From assembly GCF_001908725.1 (NCBI RefSeq), contig NZ_CP018725.1, positions 682,001 through 746,000 on the forward strand: a stretch of 64,000 nt of DNA, read 5' to 3'. The translations under genes were made by a program, and so were the position numbers. This DNA comes from Xanthomonas vesicatoria ATCC 35937 (GTDB lineage: Bacteria; Pseudomonadota; Gammaproteobacteria; Xanthomonadales; Xanthomonadaceae). How positions within the stretch are numbered: position 1 is the stretch's first letter; every line of letters begins with the position of its first letter. The notes under the pieces are model-generated. The model saw only the letters and a program-made list of their open reading frames with translations, searched no databases and was not told where the DNA came from. Below are positions 9,562-20,185 of the stretch, in pieces.

Positions 9562-9601
9562 CTGCTCGCGCCTGCCAGCCTTGGGCTGGACGCGCGAGCA
9601 G
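9562..9601. terminator. Hairpin between convergent genes
   Basis: CTGCTCGCG (9562-9570) pairs with CGCGAGCAG (9593-9601), and CCAGCC pairs with GGCTGG inside. There is no clear T-run, but the position between two convergent stop codons suggests transcript-end formation. Confidence 0.55.
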
Positions 9602-10564
9602 TCAACGGCCGGCCTGCTCCGCGCAGGCCGAGCAGATCCGTTCCACGTGGTAGCCACGCGCACGCAGGCGTTCCACCACGCCGTCAGTCCCCAACAGATG
9701 CAGCGCGCCCACCACGACCAGGGTGGTTCCACTACCCTTGCCCAGCTGCTTTTCCAGCCGCGGCACCCAACGCGCATTGCGTTCGACGTTGATGTCCTGA
9801 TACAGCGCGGGGTACTGGCGACGCATGTCTTCGGCCATCTGCGTCGATAGCGTGCGCACGTCGCCATTGCGCCACGCCGCATGCAGCCGACGCAGCTGAT
9901 CGGTGGTATCGGCTTCGTCCAGCGCCTCTTCCAGCAGCTGATGCTGCTCGGTGGGCGACATGCCATCGAGCAGGGTGATCTGTTCTTCGGCGCGCTCCAG
10001 GCCGTCGGCGGGCTTGCCCTTGGCCTGCGCCTGATCCATCAGGTAATGGTCCAGACCCGCGTTCGGGTCCATGCCCTGCCGGGTCATCTCGGCCAGGCTG
10101 ATCGACAACGCAACAAACCAGGGCTTGAGCGACTGCAAGGCATCGATCGACATGCCGTGCTTGCGCGTGTACGCAACGAGCGCCTGCCAGGTCTTGGCAT
10201 CCAGCACGTCCTGCAATGTGCGGCCATCGGTACGTCGCGCCACTTGCAGCATGCGGCTGGCCAGCTGCGGCGATTGCGCATCCGACGGAGGCAGCTCGAA
10301 CAGCAGACGGTCCGCCTTGGCGAATGCCTGCATCACATCTGTGGAGAGCGGGTAATCGCTAGGCTTGAGCACATGGAACGAGCCCAGCAGGTAGAGCGTG
10401 CCGCCCTTGCCGTCGACCTTCCACAGCAGTGGCACCGGCGGGCCGGCAGGCGCGGCATTGGCATCCCGCGCCCAGACCGGCGCGACCGCCCCGCTCCACA
10501 GCGCCAGGCCGATCATCGCCCCGCTGCACCACGCAGCAACGCGCGCACGCAGGCGCACCTTCAT
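9602..10564 (-). CDS. TraB/GumN family protein, exported
   Basis: A 320-aa protein with an N-terminal signal peptide (MKVRLRARVAAW followed by a hydrophobic stretch ending near VAPVWA). The mature part has the TraB/GumN signature: PLLWKVDGKGGTLYLLGSFH near the start, a mid-region GLDHYLMDQAQAKGKP, and the terminal block TLVVVGALHLLGTDGVVERL. The family contains conserved His and Glu residues suggestive of a metal enzyme; its function is poorly defined. It sits 33 bases downstream of the DUF1684 gene and may be the last gene of the mutL cluster. A GTG at 10588 would extend it by eight residues. Confidence 0.85.
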   Translation of the reverse strand: MKVRLRARVAAWCSGAMIGLALWSGAVAPVWARDANAAPAGPPVPLLWKVDGKGGTLYLLGSFHVLKPSDYPLSTDVMQAFAKADRLLFELPPSDAQSPQLASRMLQVARRTDGRTLQDVLDAKTWQALVAYTRKHGMSIDALQSLKPWFVALSISLAEMTRQGMDPNAGLDHYLMDQAQAKGKPADGLERAEEQITLLDGMSPTEQHQLLEEALDEADTTDQLRRLHAAWRNGDVRTLSTQMAEDMRRQYPALYQDINVERNARWVPRLEKQLGKGSGTTLVVVGALHLLGTDGVVERLRARGYHVERICSACAEQAGR

Positions 10565-10597
10565 CGCATCAACGCTCACTGTGTCCACCTCATCACG

Positions 10598-11533
10598 TCA
10601 GTGCGGCACCTTGTAGGTTTTCTCACCGGCCGAGACTGCCAGGTCGATCCGGTTTTCCGGCGGCGGTAGCGGGCAGGTTGCGAAGGGTGTGAATGCGCAC
10701 GGTGGGTTGTAGGCGCGATTGAAGTCCACCACCACATGACCGGAGGCATCCGGCACCTCCAGGTCCAGGAAACGCCCGGCCGGATAACTGCCGTGCCCAC
10801 TGGTGCGGTCGGCGAATACAACGAACGCCGGCCGCCCGGGTTCGCCGATCGTCTCCAGGCGATAGCTCTTGCCGTCGCGTTCGAAGACGACGGCGCCGGC
10901 ATTGGACTGCGCACTGGTGATGCCGACGATGTCCACGATCGGAATGGTCTTGCCGACATCGTTGGGCACATAGCGTGCGTCGATGCGCCAGGACCGATCT
11001 GCCGGCCAGTATTCCAGCCCGGCGAACTGACTGCGCGATGGCGCGTCGGCGTGCTTGACCCGCAACGCGTACCGGTCGCCACGACGGATCAGGCTGAGCA
11101 CGCCCTTGCCATCGTCGAAATGGATCAGCGTGGGCTGCGGATCGCGATCGGACTGAAAGCGGATCCTGCCGGTCAGCGGCTTTCCATCCACGGTGAGCGC
11201 GGTGCCACGTTCGGGGACGAACCACACCGCCCCGCTCTCGCTGGAGACCATTCCCATCTTCGGCGGCCCGACCGCAAGTCGGATGCCGCTGTCGGCACTA
11301 CTGCCGATGTAATGCGCCTTCAGCGACAGCCAATGCAGTCCGACCAGGCTGGTCCAGCCATCGGGCGCGCGCAGTTCGCTGATCCGGCTTTCGCGCCAGG
11401 CAGCGTTGTCGGCCAGGAATGTCTTGTCCAATGCGACCGGTGCGGCGGGCGGCGGCGCATTGCGCCCACACCCGACCAGCGTCGCGGCCACCCACATGCC
11501 CAGCAGCCAGCCTTTCCCCCTGTGCACCGCCAT
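10598..11533 (-). CDS. DUF1684 domain lipoprotein
   Basis: A 311-aa protein with a lipoprotein signal (lipobox LVGC at about residues 19-22). The rest is a DUF1684 domain: AWRESRISELRAPDGWTSLV near the start and the diagnostic FNRAYNPPCAFTPFATCPLPP near the end. The biochemical role of the family is unknown. The start ATG (11533-11531) shares its A with the mutL stop codon (TGATG), a strong sign of translational coupling. The frame is open upstream inside mutL, but the lipobox fixes the start. Confidence 0.87.
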   Translation of the reverse strand: MAVHRGKGWLLGMWVAATLVGCGRNAPPPAAPVALDKTFLADNAAWRESRISELRAPDGWTSLVGLHWLSLKAHYIGSSADSGIRLAVGPPKMGMVSSESGAVWFVPERGTALTVDGKPLTGRIRFQSDRDPQPTLIHFDDGKGVLSLIRRGDRYALRVKHADAPSRSQFAGLEYWPADRSWRIDARYVPNDVGKTIPIVDIVGITSAQSNAGAVVFERDGKSYRLETIGEPGRPAFVVFADRTSGHGSYPAGRFLDLEVPDASGHVVVDFNRAYNPPCAFTPFATCPLPPPENRIDLAVSAGEKTYKVPH

Positions 11534-13404
11534 CACCGCCCCCTGAGAAACCAACGATCGATATCGCTCAGCGTAAACCGAGCCCAGGTGGGTCGGCCAT
11601 GGTTGCATTGGCCCGAGCGCTCGGTGGCTTCCATATCGCGCAGCAAGGCGTTCATTTCAGGCACGGTCAGGCGTCGGTTGGCGCGTACCGCGCCGTGGCA
11701 GGCCATGGTGGAGAGCAGTTCGTCGCGTGCGCTGGCGATGCGGCGACTCTGGCCGTGCTCGCGCAGGTCTCCCAGCACATCGCGCAGCAACGCCTCCGGT
11801 TCGGCATTGGCTAGCAGCGCAGGAATGCTGCGCACGTGCAGCGATTGCGGGCCGGCGCGGGTGATCTCGAAACCGAGCGTTCCCAGCGTCTCGGCCTCAC
11901 GTTCGGCGGTATCGGCCTCGCGCTCGCCCACGGCCAGCGTCATCGGTACCAGCAACGGCTGCGCATGCAGACCGATGCTGTCGTGGGCGTGCTTGAGCCG
12001 TTCGTAACCAATGCGTTCGTGCGCGGCGTGCATGTCCACCACGATCAGGCCTTCGGCGTTTTCGGCCAGGATGTAGATGCCATGCAACTGCGCCACCGCG
12101 TAGCCCAGCGGCGGCACGCCGCTATCTTCTGCCGTCACCGGCAGGCCAGTCCCGGAGAACTGCGGCAAGCTGGAGGACTGCTGCACACTGCCCGGTAGCG
12201 GTGCATACAGCGCGCTATAGGCTGCGCGCGCCTCGTCCACGCGCAGACCCAAGGGTGACTGCGAGGGCGTCCAGTTGGCATAGCTGCCCGAGCCACCTCC
12301 ATTGCCGGGTGTGCCGGTATACGGTGTGACAGCGCCGCCAGGGAGGTTGCCCATTCCGCCAGCAGCCAGGTAGCCGGCGCCGTCGTTACCGATGCTGTTG
12401 GGCGTGGCGCCGGCGCGGGTCTGTGCCAGCGCATCCTGCAAGGTGCGATAGACGAAGTCGTGGATCAGCCGCGCCTCGCGGAAACGCACCTCGTGCTTGG
12501 CCGGGTGCACGTTGACGTCCACGCGCGCCGGGTCCAGCTCCAGAAACAGCACATATGCCGGCTGACGGCCATGGAACAACACGTCGCCGTAGGCCATCTT
12601 GACCGCATGCGCCACGCTGCGATCGCGTACCGAGCGTCCGTTGACGTAGAGATATTGCTGGTCGGTACTGGCACGCGAGTAATGCGGTTGCGCTACCCAG
12701 CCATGCAGACGCAGCCCGGCGCCGCTATGGTCGACGCGCAACGCCTGCCGTGCGAAATCCTCGCCCAGGGTTTCGCCCAACCGCGCATCCGAATACAGAT
12801 CGCCCGGCTTGTAACGACGCGACGGCTTGCCATTGTGCGAGACGCGCAACTCCACATCCGGGCGCGCCAACGCCAGCGAGCGCAGCCACTCTTCGATATG
12901 TCCAAGCTCGGTGCGCTCGGCACGTAAAAACTTGCGCCGCGCCGGCACGTTGAAGAACAACTCGCGGACTTCCACCGTGGTGCCGGGCGCGTGCGCATGC
13001 GGCGTCACCTCGCCAAGCCGCCCGCCTTCGATCTGCAACGCCGCCCCATGCTGGGCATCGTGACGGCGCGAGATCAGCGTAAAGCGGCTGACCGAGGCGA
13101 TCGAAGGCAAGGCCTCGCCGCGGAAGCCGAGCGTGGCGACGGTTTCCAGATCGTCCAGCGAAGCGATCTTGCTGGTGGCATGCCGCGACACTGCCAACGG
13201 CAGCTCATGGGGCGGGATGCCGCCGCCGTTGTCGCGGATGCGGATCAGGCGCACGCCACCCTCTTCCAAATCGATGTCCACGCGGGTGGCACCGGCATCC
13301 AGGGCATTTTCGACCAGCTCCTTGACCACCGATGCGGGACGCTCGACCACTTCGCCGGCAGCGATCTGGTTGATCAGGATCTCGGGTAACTGACGGATCG
13401 CCAT
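11533..13404 (-). CDS. mutL: DNA mismatch repair protein MutL with endonuclease motifs
   Basis: A 623-aa GHKL ATPase that links mismatch recognition by MutS to strand incision. N-terminal motifs are intact: [20 protein letters not shown], the Mg-binding glutamate and Asn of that helix, DNGGGI and GFRGEAL. A Pro/Gly-rich linker spans about residues 330-430. The C-terminal dimer domain has [12 protein letters not shown] (about residue 456), ACHGAVRA (about 568) and NHGRPTW (about 602). These match the DQHA(X)2E(X)4E, ACR-type and C[P/N]HGRP motifs of MutL endonucleases, with Met replacing Gln. That fits an organism without MutH. It lies between amiC (138 bases upstream) and the overlapping DUF1684 gene. 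Confidence 0.97.
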   Translation of the reverse strand: MAIRQLPEILINQIAAGEVVERPASVVKELVENALDAGATRVDIDLEEGGVRLIRIRDNGGGIPPHELPLAVSRHATSKIASLDDLETVATLGFRGEALPSIASVSRFTLISRRHDAQHGAALQIEGGRLGEVTPHAHAPGTTVEVRELFFNVPARRKFLRAERTELGHIEEWLRSLALARPDVELRVSHNGKPSRRYKPGDLYSDARLGETLGEDFARQALRVDHSGAGLRLHGWVAQPHYSRASTDQQYLYVNGRSVRDRSVAHAVKMAYGDVLFHGRQPAYVLFLELDPARVDVNVHPAKHEVRFREARLIHDFVYRTLQDALAQTRAGATPNSIGNDGAGYLAAGGMGNLPGGAVTPYTGTPGNGGGSGSYANWTPSQSPLGLRVDEARAAYSALYAPLPGSVQQSSSLPQFSGTGLPVTAEDSGVPPLGYAVAQLHGIYILAENAEGLIVVDMHAAHERIGYERLKHAHDSIGLHAQPLLVPMTLAVGEREADTAEREAETLGTLGFEITRAGPQSLHVRSIPALLANAEPEALLRDVLGDLREHGQSRRIASARDELLSTMACHGAVRANRRLTVPEMNALLRDMEATERSGQCNHGRPTWARFTLSDIDRWFLRGR

Positions 13405-13542
13405 CAGCGTACGCTTCGGCGCTGCCAGCGCAAAACAGGGTGCATCGCGGGTGTAACAGGCAAGACGAACGTCGGCACGGCAATCCGGCGGCGCGCAGGC
13501 GCCGTCACTCAGGGAATCAGTGCCGAATGATAGCCGAGCGGG

Positions 13543-15243
13543 TCAGCGACTGCCGCCGGCCACGGTGCCGACGGCATCGGCTTCGGCCTGCGCGCGCGCG
13601 GCAAACAGGGTGCCTGGCGGCGGTTGCCGGGTAAAGAACGTATCGATGCCATCCAGCACGGCGGAAGCAATCTTGCGCTGGTAGGCGGGGTCGATCAGGC
13701 GCCGTTCTTCGTCCGGGTTGGAGATGAAGGCGGTTTCGACCAGCATCGCCGGCATATCGGAAGTACGCAACACTGCGAAATTGGCGCGTTCCAGCTGCGG
13801 CTTGTGGTTGTTGCCGATGCGCTTGAGCCCACCCAGCACATGGCCAGCGGCGTCTTCGGAAGCCTTCATGTGGCCGCTCTGTGCCAGGTCGAGCAACACA
13901 TTGGCCAGCGTGCTTTCGGTCTGCTGCAGACGTACGCCTCCGACCAGGTCGGCCGCGTTTTCCTTGTCGGCCAGCCACCGCGCACGTTGCGAAGAGGCGC
14001 CCTTGGTCGACAGCACATACACCGACGAGCCGGTTGCACTCCGATTTTCTGCAGCGTCGGCGTGGATGGAGATGAAGATGTCGGCCTTGGCGGCCCGCGC
14101 CTTTTGCGCACGCATCGGCAAGGGAATGAACACATCGGTATCGCGGGTCATGTACGCCTTCATGCCAGGCGTGGCGTTGATCTGGCGCGCCAGTTCGCGG
14201 CCGACAGCCAGCGTCACGTCTTTTTCGCGCTTGCCGGTCGGGCCCATTGCGCCTGGATCCTGGCCGCCATGGCCGGGGTCGATGGCCACGATCAGCGGTC
14301 GCATGCCCGGGGCCATCTTGACCCGCGACGCCTCGCTGGGCAGCACAGGGCGCGGTGGCAAATCGTCGTCTGCACTGGCGCCGGGCGCAGTACCCAAGAC
14401 GGCAGAACCACTGCCGGCGGCCGCCATTGGCGTGCTCCCGCCGTTCAAGATTGCGGCAGCCGATGCGCCGCCCGTGGACGTTGCACCGGCCGCAGGTGTG
14501 GCGGAGCTCACAGCGACACGATTCGCGGGATTGCCGATCGAAGTCGTCTGCGTGGCGGCCGGTGTTCCCGGGCGCGGGGTCGGCACACCGGTCGCCACAG
14601 TGGTTGGCACCGGCGCGGGTGTGACGGTCGGCATCGCCGAAGCAGGCACGACGACCGGCGCGGGTGACGGTGTTGGCGCAGGCGTTGGCGGCACCGACGA
14701 GGCACGCTGCGCGGACGCAGCCAGGGCCGCGGTTGCACGCGCAGCTTCTGCCTGTGCGTTGACGGGACGTGGCGGCGGCAGTGCAGCAGGCGTGCTGGCC
14801 GCAACAGGCGGTGTATTCGCCGGAACAGGATCGCCCGGCCACTCGATCACCAGCGTGGAGGCACTGCCCAGCGTCTGCATCTGCGGCTTGAGCGCGGTCA
14901 CCGGGCTTGCCAGTTCGAACACCACCCGGAAGGTCCCCGGCACTGGCTGCCCAGTGCGCACCGAGGTGACTAAGCCGCTCGCCGGCGGCAACTTCAAGCC
15001 ACGGGCGGCGGCCGAATCCGGGAAATCCACCACCAGGCGGTTGGGGTTGGCCAACGACAGCGTCTTGAAACCACCGCTACCCGCCAGCTGAATTTCTGCA
15101 CGCGTCCCGGTGGCACCGGTGCTGACACCAACGCCCTTGATTTCACCAGCCCACGCAGCAAAAACCGCCAGGCTGAGGCTGGCGGTCAGGACGGAAGCGC
15201 AGAACTGTCGGATCCCCGGTGTCATGGCGCTGGATTCAATCAT
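13543..15243 (-). CDS. amiC: N-acetylmuramoyl-L-alanine amidase, AMIN + Amidase_3
   Basis: A 566-aa exported cell-wall amidase. A signal peptide (about residues 1-33) is followed by an AMIN domain (about 35-135) that targets the enzyme to septal or old peptidoglycan. A long Ala/Pro/Thr-rich linker follows (about 140-310). The C-terminal Amidase_3 domain has the zinc residues in IDPGHGGQDPGA, GKREKDVTL and ISIHADAA. It cleaves the lactyl-Ala bond to separate daughter cells. The linker is unusually long, making this longer than the E. coli AmiB/AmiC enzymes (about 415-445 aa). A later ATG at 15225 is possible. Gene order tsaE-amiC-mutL matches the E. coli yjeE-amiB-mutL order. Confidence 0.92.
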   Translation of the reverse strand: MIESSAMTPGIRQFCASVLTASLSLAVFAAWAGEIKGVGVSTGATGTRAEIQLAGSGGFKTLSLANPNRLVVDFPDSAAARGLKLPPASGLVTSVRTGQPVPGTFRVVFELASPVTALKPQMQTLGSASTLVIEWPGDPVPANTPPVAASTPAALPPPRPVNAQAEAARATAALAASAQRASSVPPTPAPTPSPAPVVVPASAMPTVTPAPVPTTVATGVPTPRPGTPAATQTTSIGNPANRVAVSSATPAAGATSTGGASAAAILNGGSTPMAAAGSGSAVLGTAPGASADDDLPPRPVLPSEASRVKMAPGMRPLIVAIDPGHGGQDPGAMGPTGKREKDVTLAVGRELARQINATPGMKAYMTRDTDVFIPLPMRAQKARAAKADIFISIHADAAENRSATGSSVYVLSTKGASSQRARWLADKENAADLVGGVRLQQTESTLANVLLDLAQSGHMKASEDAAGHVLGGLKRIGNNHKPQLERANFAVLRTSDMPAMLVETAFISNPDEERRLIDPAYQRKIASAVLDGIDTFFTRQPPPGTLFAARAQAEADAVGTVAGGSR

Positions 15244-15295
15244 CCAACTGAGTGAATTGCAAGGTGATTTCCCTTAATAATCCGTAACCTGGCGT

Positions 15296-15796
15296 TCATT
15301 GTTCTTGTCCGCTGACAAAAAGAGGCTGCAACTCGACCCGTTGGGCTACCGCATGCAGCCAGTCGCGCCCGGCCAGGGTCCGGCCCAGCAACCGTACGCT
15401 GCGCCCTTCGCCTTCTACGGCCAGTTCCACGTCTAGGTCCACCGGCGGCAAGGTGCCTGCGCCGCGCTCCGGCCATTCGACCAGCCACAGACTGGCACTG
15501 CCCTCGTCCAGGCCGAGGAAATCCAGCTCGCCGGCATTGCCGATGCGGTACAGATCCAGATGCCAGGCTTCGTCGCCGCTACTGAGCGGATAGCGCTCGA
15601 CCAGGGTGTAGGTGGGGCTGCGGATGGGGCCGGTGACGCCAAGTGCGCGCAGCAGCGCGCGCGCCAGCGTGGATTTGCCGGCGCCCAGGTCGCCATGCAA
15701 CTGCACCATCGCCGCGGCGGGCCGCACTGCGGCCAGGGCGCGACCAAGTGTTTCGGTGGCCTCGGCGTCGATCAGATGTGCGTCGAGCTGATTCAT
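15296..15796 (-). CDS. tsaE: tRNA threonylcarbamoyladenosine biosynthesis ATPase TsaE
   Basis: A 166-aa P-loop protein of the TsaE (YjeE) family. The Walker A is GDLGAGKST (about residue 38), followed by GVTGPIRSPTYTLVERYP, and a Walker B-like HLDLYRI. The conserved VEWPERGAGTLP closes the core. TsaE works with TsaB and TsaD to install t6A at position 37 of ANN-decoding tRNAs. Its start overlaps the stop of nnr (ATGA at 15793-15796), indicating coupling. Confidence 0.95.
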   Translation of the reverse strand: MNQLDAHLIDAEATETLGRALAAVRPAAAMVQLHGDLGAGKSTLARALLRALGVTGPIRSPTYTLVERYPLSSGDEAWHLDLYRIGNAGELDFLGLDEGSASLWLVEWPERGAGTLPPVDLDVELAVEGEGRSVRLLGRTLAGRDWLHAVAQRVELQPLFVSGQEQ

Positions 15797-17280
15797 GCGC
15801 CGGCTCCGGCATTGGCGAGGCGACGCAGGTGCAGCAACAGGTCGGTGGGCAACAATCCACGCTCGCCCTCGCATGCGGCCGCATCGCCGGCGCAGCCGTG
15901 CAGCAAGGCGCCAAGGCTGGCGGCATCGAAGGCCGACCAACCCTGCCCCAACAATGCGGCGATCACCCCGGTCAGCAGGTCGCCCATGCCGCCGACGGCC
16001 ATGCCGGGGTTGCCGGCGTCGATGATGCGCGGCACTGCGCGGGGAGCAGCCACCACTGTGCCGGCTCCCTTGAGCACTACGACTGCGTCAAAGCGCTGGG
16101 CCAACGCGGTGGCAGCGGCGAGCCGATCGCGCTGTATCTGCGCGGTGGGCAGTCCCAGCAGCCGTTCTGCCTCGCCGGGATGCGGTGTCAGTACGCGCGG
16201 GCCGTGCGGCGGCGCGGAGGTGGCGGCCAGCAGATTCAGGCCATCGGCATCGATGACGACCGCGCTGTCCGAGCCCAGCACGCCCTGCCACAACGCGCGC
16301 GCCCAGTCGTCCTGGCCCAGTCCCGGCCCAAGGGCAACCACATCGGCAGCGTCGGCCAGTGGGCCAATGTCGTCGTCGGCCTGCACGGCGCGCACCATCG
16401 CTTCGGGGCAGCGCGCCAGCAGCGGGGCGACATGCTCGTCGCGGGTGGCGACCTGCACCAGCCCGGCGCCGCTGCGCAGTGCCGCTTCGGCGGTCAGCAT
16501 GATCGCGCCGCCGCTACCGAGATTGCCGCCCACGCACAGCACGCGCCCCGATTCGCCTTTGTGCGTATTGCGCCGTCGCGGCCGCAAGTGCGCTGCCCGG
16601 GCGTCGCTGTCCCAACCGTGTGCGGCCGGGTGCAGCCCCTCGAATGCGGAGGCCGGCACGTCCAGCGATGCAATGCCGCGTTCGCCCGTATATTCCAGCG
16701 CGTCGCCGGTATACAGGCCGATGTGCGGCACGATGAACTGCAACGTGACCTCTGCGCGCACCGCGGTCTCGAAGGCGACGCCGTGGTCCGCATCGATCCC
16801 GCTGGGCACATCCAGCGCCAGCACCGGGGTGCCGGCCGCGTTGATGGCCTCGATCAACGCGGCAGTCTGTACATCCGGTGCGCGGTTCAGGCCGATACCG
16901 AACAGCGCATCGACGATGACATCGGCCTGCGCCAACGCGTATGGAAACAGCTCGATCGCGCCGCCAACGGCCAGATAGTCGGTGCAGGCGCGCTGTGCCA
17001 GCGCCGAAGCTGGGCCGTGCTCGGGCAAATGCACCACGCACACCTGGCGTCCGGCGCGCTGCGCCAGTCGCGCCAACACGTAGCCATCGCCGCCGTTGTT
17101 GCCGGTGCCGCACACCACCACGAGGCGGCGCGCCTGCGGCCAGCGTTCCAGCAACCACTGCCAGGCGGCCTGCCCTGCGCGTTGCATCAAGGTGTAGCCA
17201 TCGCCACCCAGCAGCGCGGTGGCCTGCGCATCGAGCGTGCGCGCGGCGGCGGTATCGTAAAGAGCGAGCGGTGCGTACAT
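15793..17280 (-). CDS. nnr: Bifunctional NAD(P)H-hydrate epimerase / ADP-dependent dehydratase
   Basis: A 495-aa two-domain repair enzyme. The N-terminal YjeF_N epimerase (residues 1-215) has GNNGGDGYVLARL and VDALFGIGLNR. The C-terminal ribokinase-like dehydratase (about 225-495) has GNLGSGGAIMLTAEAALRSG, TPHPGEAERLLG and GMGDLLTGVIAALLGQG. Together they convert damaged NADHX/NADPHX back to NAD(P)H. The start at 17280 is 24 bases from the divergent queG start, so the two promoters must overlap the coding ends. Although the frame is open to 18534, only this part is homologous. It overlaps tsaE by four bases. Confidence 0.95.
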   Translation of the reverse strand: MYAPLALYDTAAARTLDAQATALLGGDGYTLMQRAGQAAWQWLLERWPQARRLVVVCGTGNNGGDGYVLARLAQRAGRQVCVVHLPEHGPASALAQRACTDYLAVGGAIELFPYALAQADVIVDALFGIGLNRAPDVQTAALIEAINAAGTPVLALDVPSGIDADHGVAFETAVRAEVTLQFIVPHIGLYTGDALEYTGERGIASLDVPASAFEGLHPAAHGWDSDARAAHLRPRRRNTHKGESGRVLCVGGNLGSGGAIMLTAEAALRSGAGLVQVATRDEHVAPLLARCPEAMVRAVQADDDIGPLADAADVVALGPGLGQDDWARALWQGVLGSDSAVVIDADGLNLLAATSAPPHGPRVLTPHPGEAERLLGLPTAQIQRDRLAAATALAQRFDAVVVLKGAGTVVAAPRAVPRIIDAGNPGMAVGGMGDLLTGVIAALLGQGWSAFDAASLGALLHGCAGDAAACEGERGLLPTDLLLHLRRLANAGAGA

Positions 17281-17304
17281 GCCGGGAATTCTATACTTGT
17301 CGCC

Positions 17305-18372
17305 ATGTCCGCCGTCCTCGCCCGCCCCGACCCCACCGATGCTGCCGCGCGCATCCGCGTGCTTGCGCGCGAAGCGGGCTTTCAACGCTGCGGCATCACC
17401 GGTATCGAACTGGGCGAAGACGAAGCGCATCTGCGCAGCTGGCTGGCAGAAGGCCTGTACGGCACGATGCACTGGATGGCCCAGCATGGCGACAAGCGCT
17501 CGCGCCCGCAGGAGCTGGTGCCGGGGACGTTGCGGGTGTTGTCGGTGGGCATGGATTACGGCCGCAAGGACGACACCGAGGCCTGGACGACCTTGCACGA
17601 TGGCACCCGTGCCTACGTGGCGCGTTATGCATTGGGCCGCGATTACCACAAGCTGATGCGCAACCGGCTGCAGAAGCTGGCCGAGCGCATCCAGGGCGAG
17701 ATCGGCGCATTCGGCTACCGCGTGTTCGTCGATTCCGCACCGGTGCTGGAGCGCGCACTGGCCCGCAACGCGGGGCTGGGCTGGATCGGCAAACACACCT
17801 GCCTGATCGACCGCAACGGCGGCTCGTGGTTTTTCCTGGGTGAGATCTACCTGGATCTGCCGCTGCCGATCGACACCCCGGCCACCGCGCACTGCGGCAC
17901 CTGCACGCGCTGCATCGACATCTGCCCGACCCAGGCCATCATCGCGCCGTATCGGCTGGATGCGCGGCGTTGTATCGCCTACCTCACCATCGAGCACGAT
18001 GGCGCAATCCCGGAAGAGATGCGCAAACCGATCGGCAACCGCATCTTCGGCTGCGACGACTGCCAGTTGATCTGCCCCTGGAACAAGTTTGCCCAGCGCA
18101 CTGACGAGGCGGACTTCCGCGCCCGCAACGCGTTGGACGTGGCGACATTGCCGCAGCTGTTCGCTTGGGATGAGGCCGAGTTCTTGCAGCGGACCGAAGG
18201 CAGCCCGATCCGCCGCAGCGGTCACGCCCGCTGGCTGCGCAATATCGCAGTGGGATTGGGCAATGCGCCCGGTACGCCGGAAGTGCTGGCGGCGTTGGAG
18301 GCGCGTCGGCACGACGATTCGGAACTGGTGCGCGAGCACGTGGGCTGGGCGCTGGCGCAGCACGGTCTCTGA
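17305..18372 (+). CDS. queG: Epoxyqueuosine reductase QueG
   Basis: A 355-aa iron-sulfur and cobalamin enzyme performing the last step of queuosine synthesis, reducing epoxyqueuosine to queuosine in tRNA. Two ferredoxin-like [4Fe-4S] motifs are visible: [16 protein letters not shown] (about residue 196) and [11 protein letters not shown] (about residue 251). Upstream, the conserved WIGKHTCLI segment is present. The C-terminal HEAT-like stretch [21 protein letters not shown] is typical. The start at 17305 gives the usual family length. It is divergent from nnr, an arrangement also found in E. coli. Confidence 0.96.
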   Translation: MSAVLARPDPTDAAARIRVLAREAGFQRCGITGIELGEDEAHLRSWLAEGLYGTMHWMAQHGDKRSRPQELVPGTLRVLSVGMDYGRKDDTEAWTTLHDGTRAYVARYALGRDYHKLMRNRLQKLAERIQGEIGAFGYRVFVDSAPVLERALARNAGLGWIGKHTCLIDRNGGSWFFLGEIYLDLPLPIDTPATAHCGTCTRCIDICPTQAIIAPYRLDARRCIAYLTIEHDGAIPEEMRKPIGNRIFGCDDCQLICPWNKFAQRTDEADFRARNALDVATLPQLFAWDEAEFLQRTEGSPIRRSGHARWLRNIAVGLGNAPGTPEVLAALEARRHDDSELVREHVGWALAQHGL

Positions 18373-18551
18373 TCCGCAGGCATCGCGTTGCCTGCGCAGC
18401 GCGCGCCACCGCTCCTGCCGGTAAGCGCGCGCCGCAGAGAGCTGCTGGTAAACACGCCATTGCGGCAAGACTCCACAGGCGCAGCCGCAGTCGCGGGGTG
18501 TTCCCGGCGGCCGATCACCATAGATCTTCGCCACTGCGGGATAATGCGGCG

Positions 18552-19889
18552 ATGGCCGACCGTAACCAACAGATCCTCACTCCCAGCCAGCTCAACACGC
18601 TGGCGCGCGACCTGCTGGAGGGCAGCTTCCCGCTGGTGTGGGTGGAAGCCGAACTGAGCAGCGTCACCCGCCCGTCTTCTGGCCATCTGTATTTCACGCT
18701 CAAGGATGCGCGCGCGCAGATCCGCTGCGCGATGTTCAAGCCCAAGAGCACCTGGCTGAAGTTTCAACCGCGCGAAGGCCTGCGCGTGCTCGCACGCGGC
18801 CGTTTGACCCTGTACGAAGCACGCGGCGACTACCAGCTGGTGCTCGACCATATGGAAGAAGCCGGCGAAGGCGCGCTGCGGCGGGCCTTCGACGAACTGC
18901 GTTCGCGGCTTGCGGCAGAGGGCCTGTTCGACGCCGAGCGCAAGCAACCATTGCCCGCGCACGTGCAGCGTCTGGCGGTGATCACCTCGCCCAGTGGCGC
19001 AGCCGTACGCGACGTGCTCAGCGTGCTGGCACGGCGCTTCCCGCTGCTGGAAGTGGACCTCTTGCCATCACTGGTGCAAGGCGACAGCGCCGCCGCGCAA
19101 GTCACCTCGCTGCTGCAGCGCGCCGATGCCTCCGGGCGCTACGACGTCATCCTGATCACGCGTGGCGGCGGCTCGCTGGAAGATCTGTGGGCGTTCAACG
19201 ACGAACGTTTGGCGCGTGCGATTGCCGCCGCGCAGACGCCGGTGGTGTCGGCGGTCGGTCACGAGACCGACTTCAGCCTCAGCGATTTTGTAGCCGACGT
19301 GCGTGCGCCCACGCCGTCGGTGGCGGCCGAGTTGCTGGTGCCCGATCAACGCGAACTGGTGGCACGGGTGCGGCGCGCGCGTGCGCGCATCGCCCAGCTG
19401 CAGCAACATGCTTTGGGCAATGCGATGCAGCGTGCCGACCGGCTGGCATTGCGCTTGCGTGCACACAGCCCGCAGGCACGATTGCAGTTGCTGCAGCGCC
19501 GCCAGGAGGACGCCGGCAGGCAGTTGCGTGCGCACATGAGCCAACTACTGGAGCGTCTGCAGGCCCGCGTGCAACGCGGGCAGACGCGCCTTACGGCACA
19601 CAACCCGCAACGCAATCTGGCCAATTTGCAGCAGCGCCTGCGCGCAGTGCACCCGCAGGCGGCCATGCAACGGCGGCTGCAGCACGATCAACTGCGGTTG
19701 CGCGGCCTGGTGCGCTCGCTGGAAGCGGTCAGCCCGCTCGCCACCGTGGCGCGCGGTTACGCCATCGTGACCCGCCCCGCCGATGGCAGCGTGGTGCGCA
19801 GCGCCGCAGATGTGACGCCCGGCGAGCGCCTGCGCGCGCAACTGGCCGATGGCAGCATTGCCGTGCGGGTCGAGCCTAGCGACGACTGA
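18552..19889 (+). CDS. xseA: Exodeoxyribonuclease VII large subunit
   Basis: A 445-aa nuclease subunit. The N-terminal OB fold ([20 protein letters not shown] ... GHLYFTLKD) binds single-stranded DNA. The catalytic domain has [30 protein letters not shown] and [17 protein letters not shown](V)RAPTPS. A long coiled-coil segment (about residues 285-390) and a C-terminal strand block complete it. With the small subunit XseB it degrades single-stranded DNA from both ends. xseB is not next to it. The frame is open from 18498, but the start at 18552 matches the family N-terminus. Confidence 0.96.
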   Translation: MADRNQQILTPSQLNTLARDLLEGSFPLVWVEAELSSVTRPSSGHLYFTLKDARAQIRCAMFKPKSTWLKFQPREGLRVLARGRLTLYEARGDYQLVLDHMEEAGEGALRRAFDELRSRLAAEGLFDAERKQPLPAHVQRLAVITSPSGAAVRDVLSVLARRFPLLEVDLLPSLVQGDSAAAQVTSLLQRADASGRYDVILITRGGGSLEDLWAFNDERLARAIAAAQTPVVSAVGHETDFSLSDFVADVRAPTPSVAAELLVPDQRELVARVRRARARIAQLQQHALGNAMQRADRLALRLRAHSPQARLQLLQRRQEDAGRQLRAHMSQLLERLQARVQRGQTRLTAHNPQRNLANLQQRLRAVHPQAAMQRRLQHDQLRLRGLVRSLEAVSPLATVARGYAIVTRPADGSVVRSAADVTPGERLRAQLADGSIAVRVEPSDD

Positions 19890-20185
19890 CGGCAGCAGTG
19901 CATAGCAGGCTGACCTACAGCGCGTTGTCGTACCGCGGGCGGTGTCGTCGCCACGATAGCGCCCGGCGAGCGCGCATCGTCACGCACGTATGGGTGCTTG
20001 TGGCCGATAACCAGTAGCGCGCAGGCAGACCGCAAGCGGTATCGTCGCAATGCTGATGCGCAGCGATGGCGTCTAGCAGTGTCGTCAGGCGCTCGGCTAA
20101 CGTGTTGCCTACTTGCAAAGCGCCCACCCGGCAGCATCTCCACCCGCCCCGGACTTTGCTCTCAGGTGGAGAGCATGACCACACC
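19890..20185. other. Intergenic region, no gene seen
   Basis: About 296 bases between the convergent xseA and VirJ-like genes. Several short open frames cross it on both strands, none with recognisable protein sequence, and no strong terminator hairpin was found. Confidence 0.45.

Noticed and set aside
13718..15091. A 457-codon plus-strand frame
   Set aside because: Antisense to the amidase gene, and most of it is the complement of the low-complexity linker.
15560..16978. Long plus-strand frames across tsaE and nnr
   Set aside because: Antisense to well-supported genes, with Ser/Arg/Ala-rich sequence typical of shadow frames.
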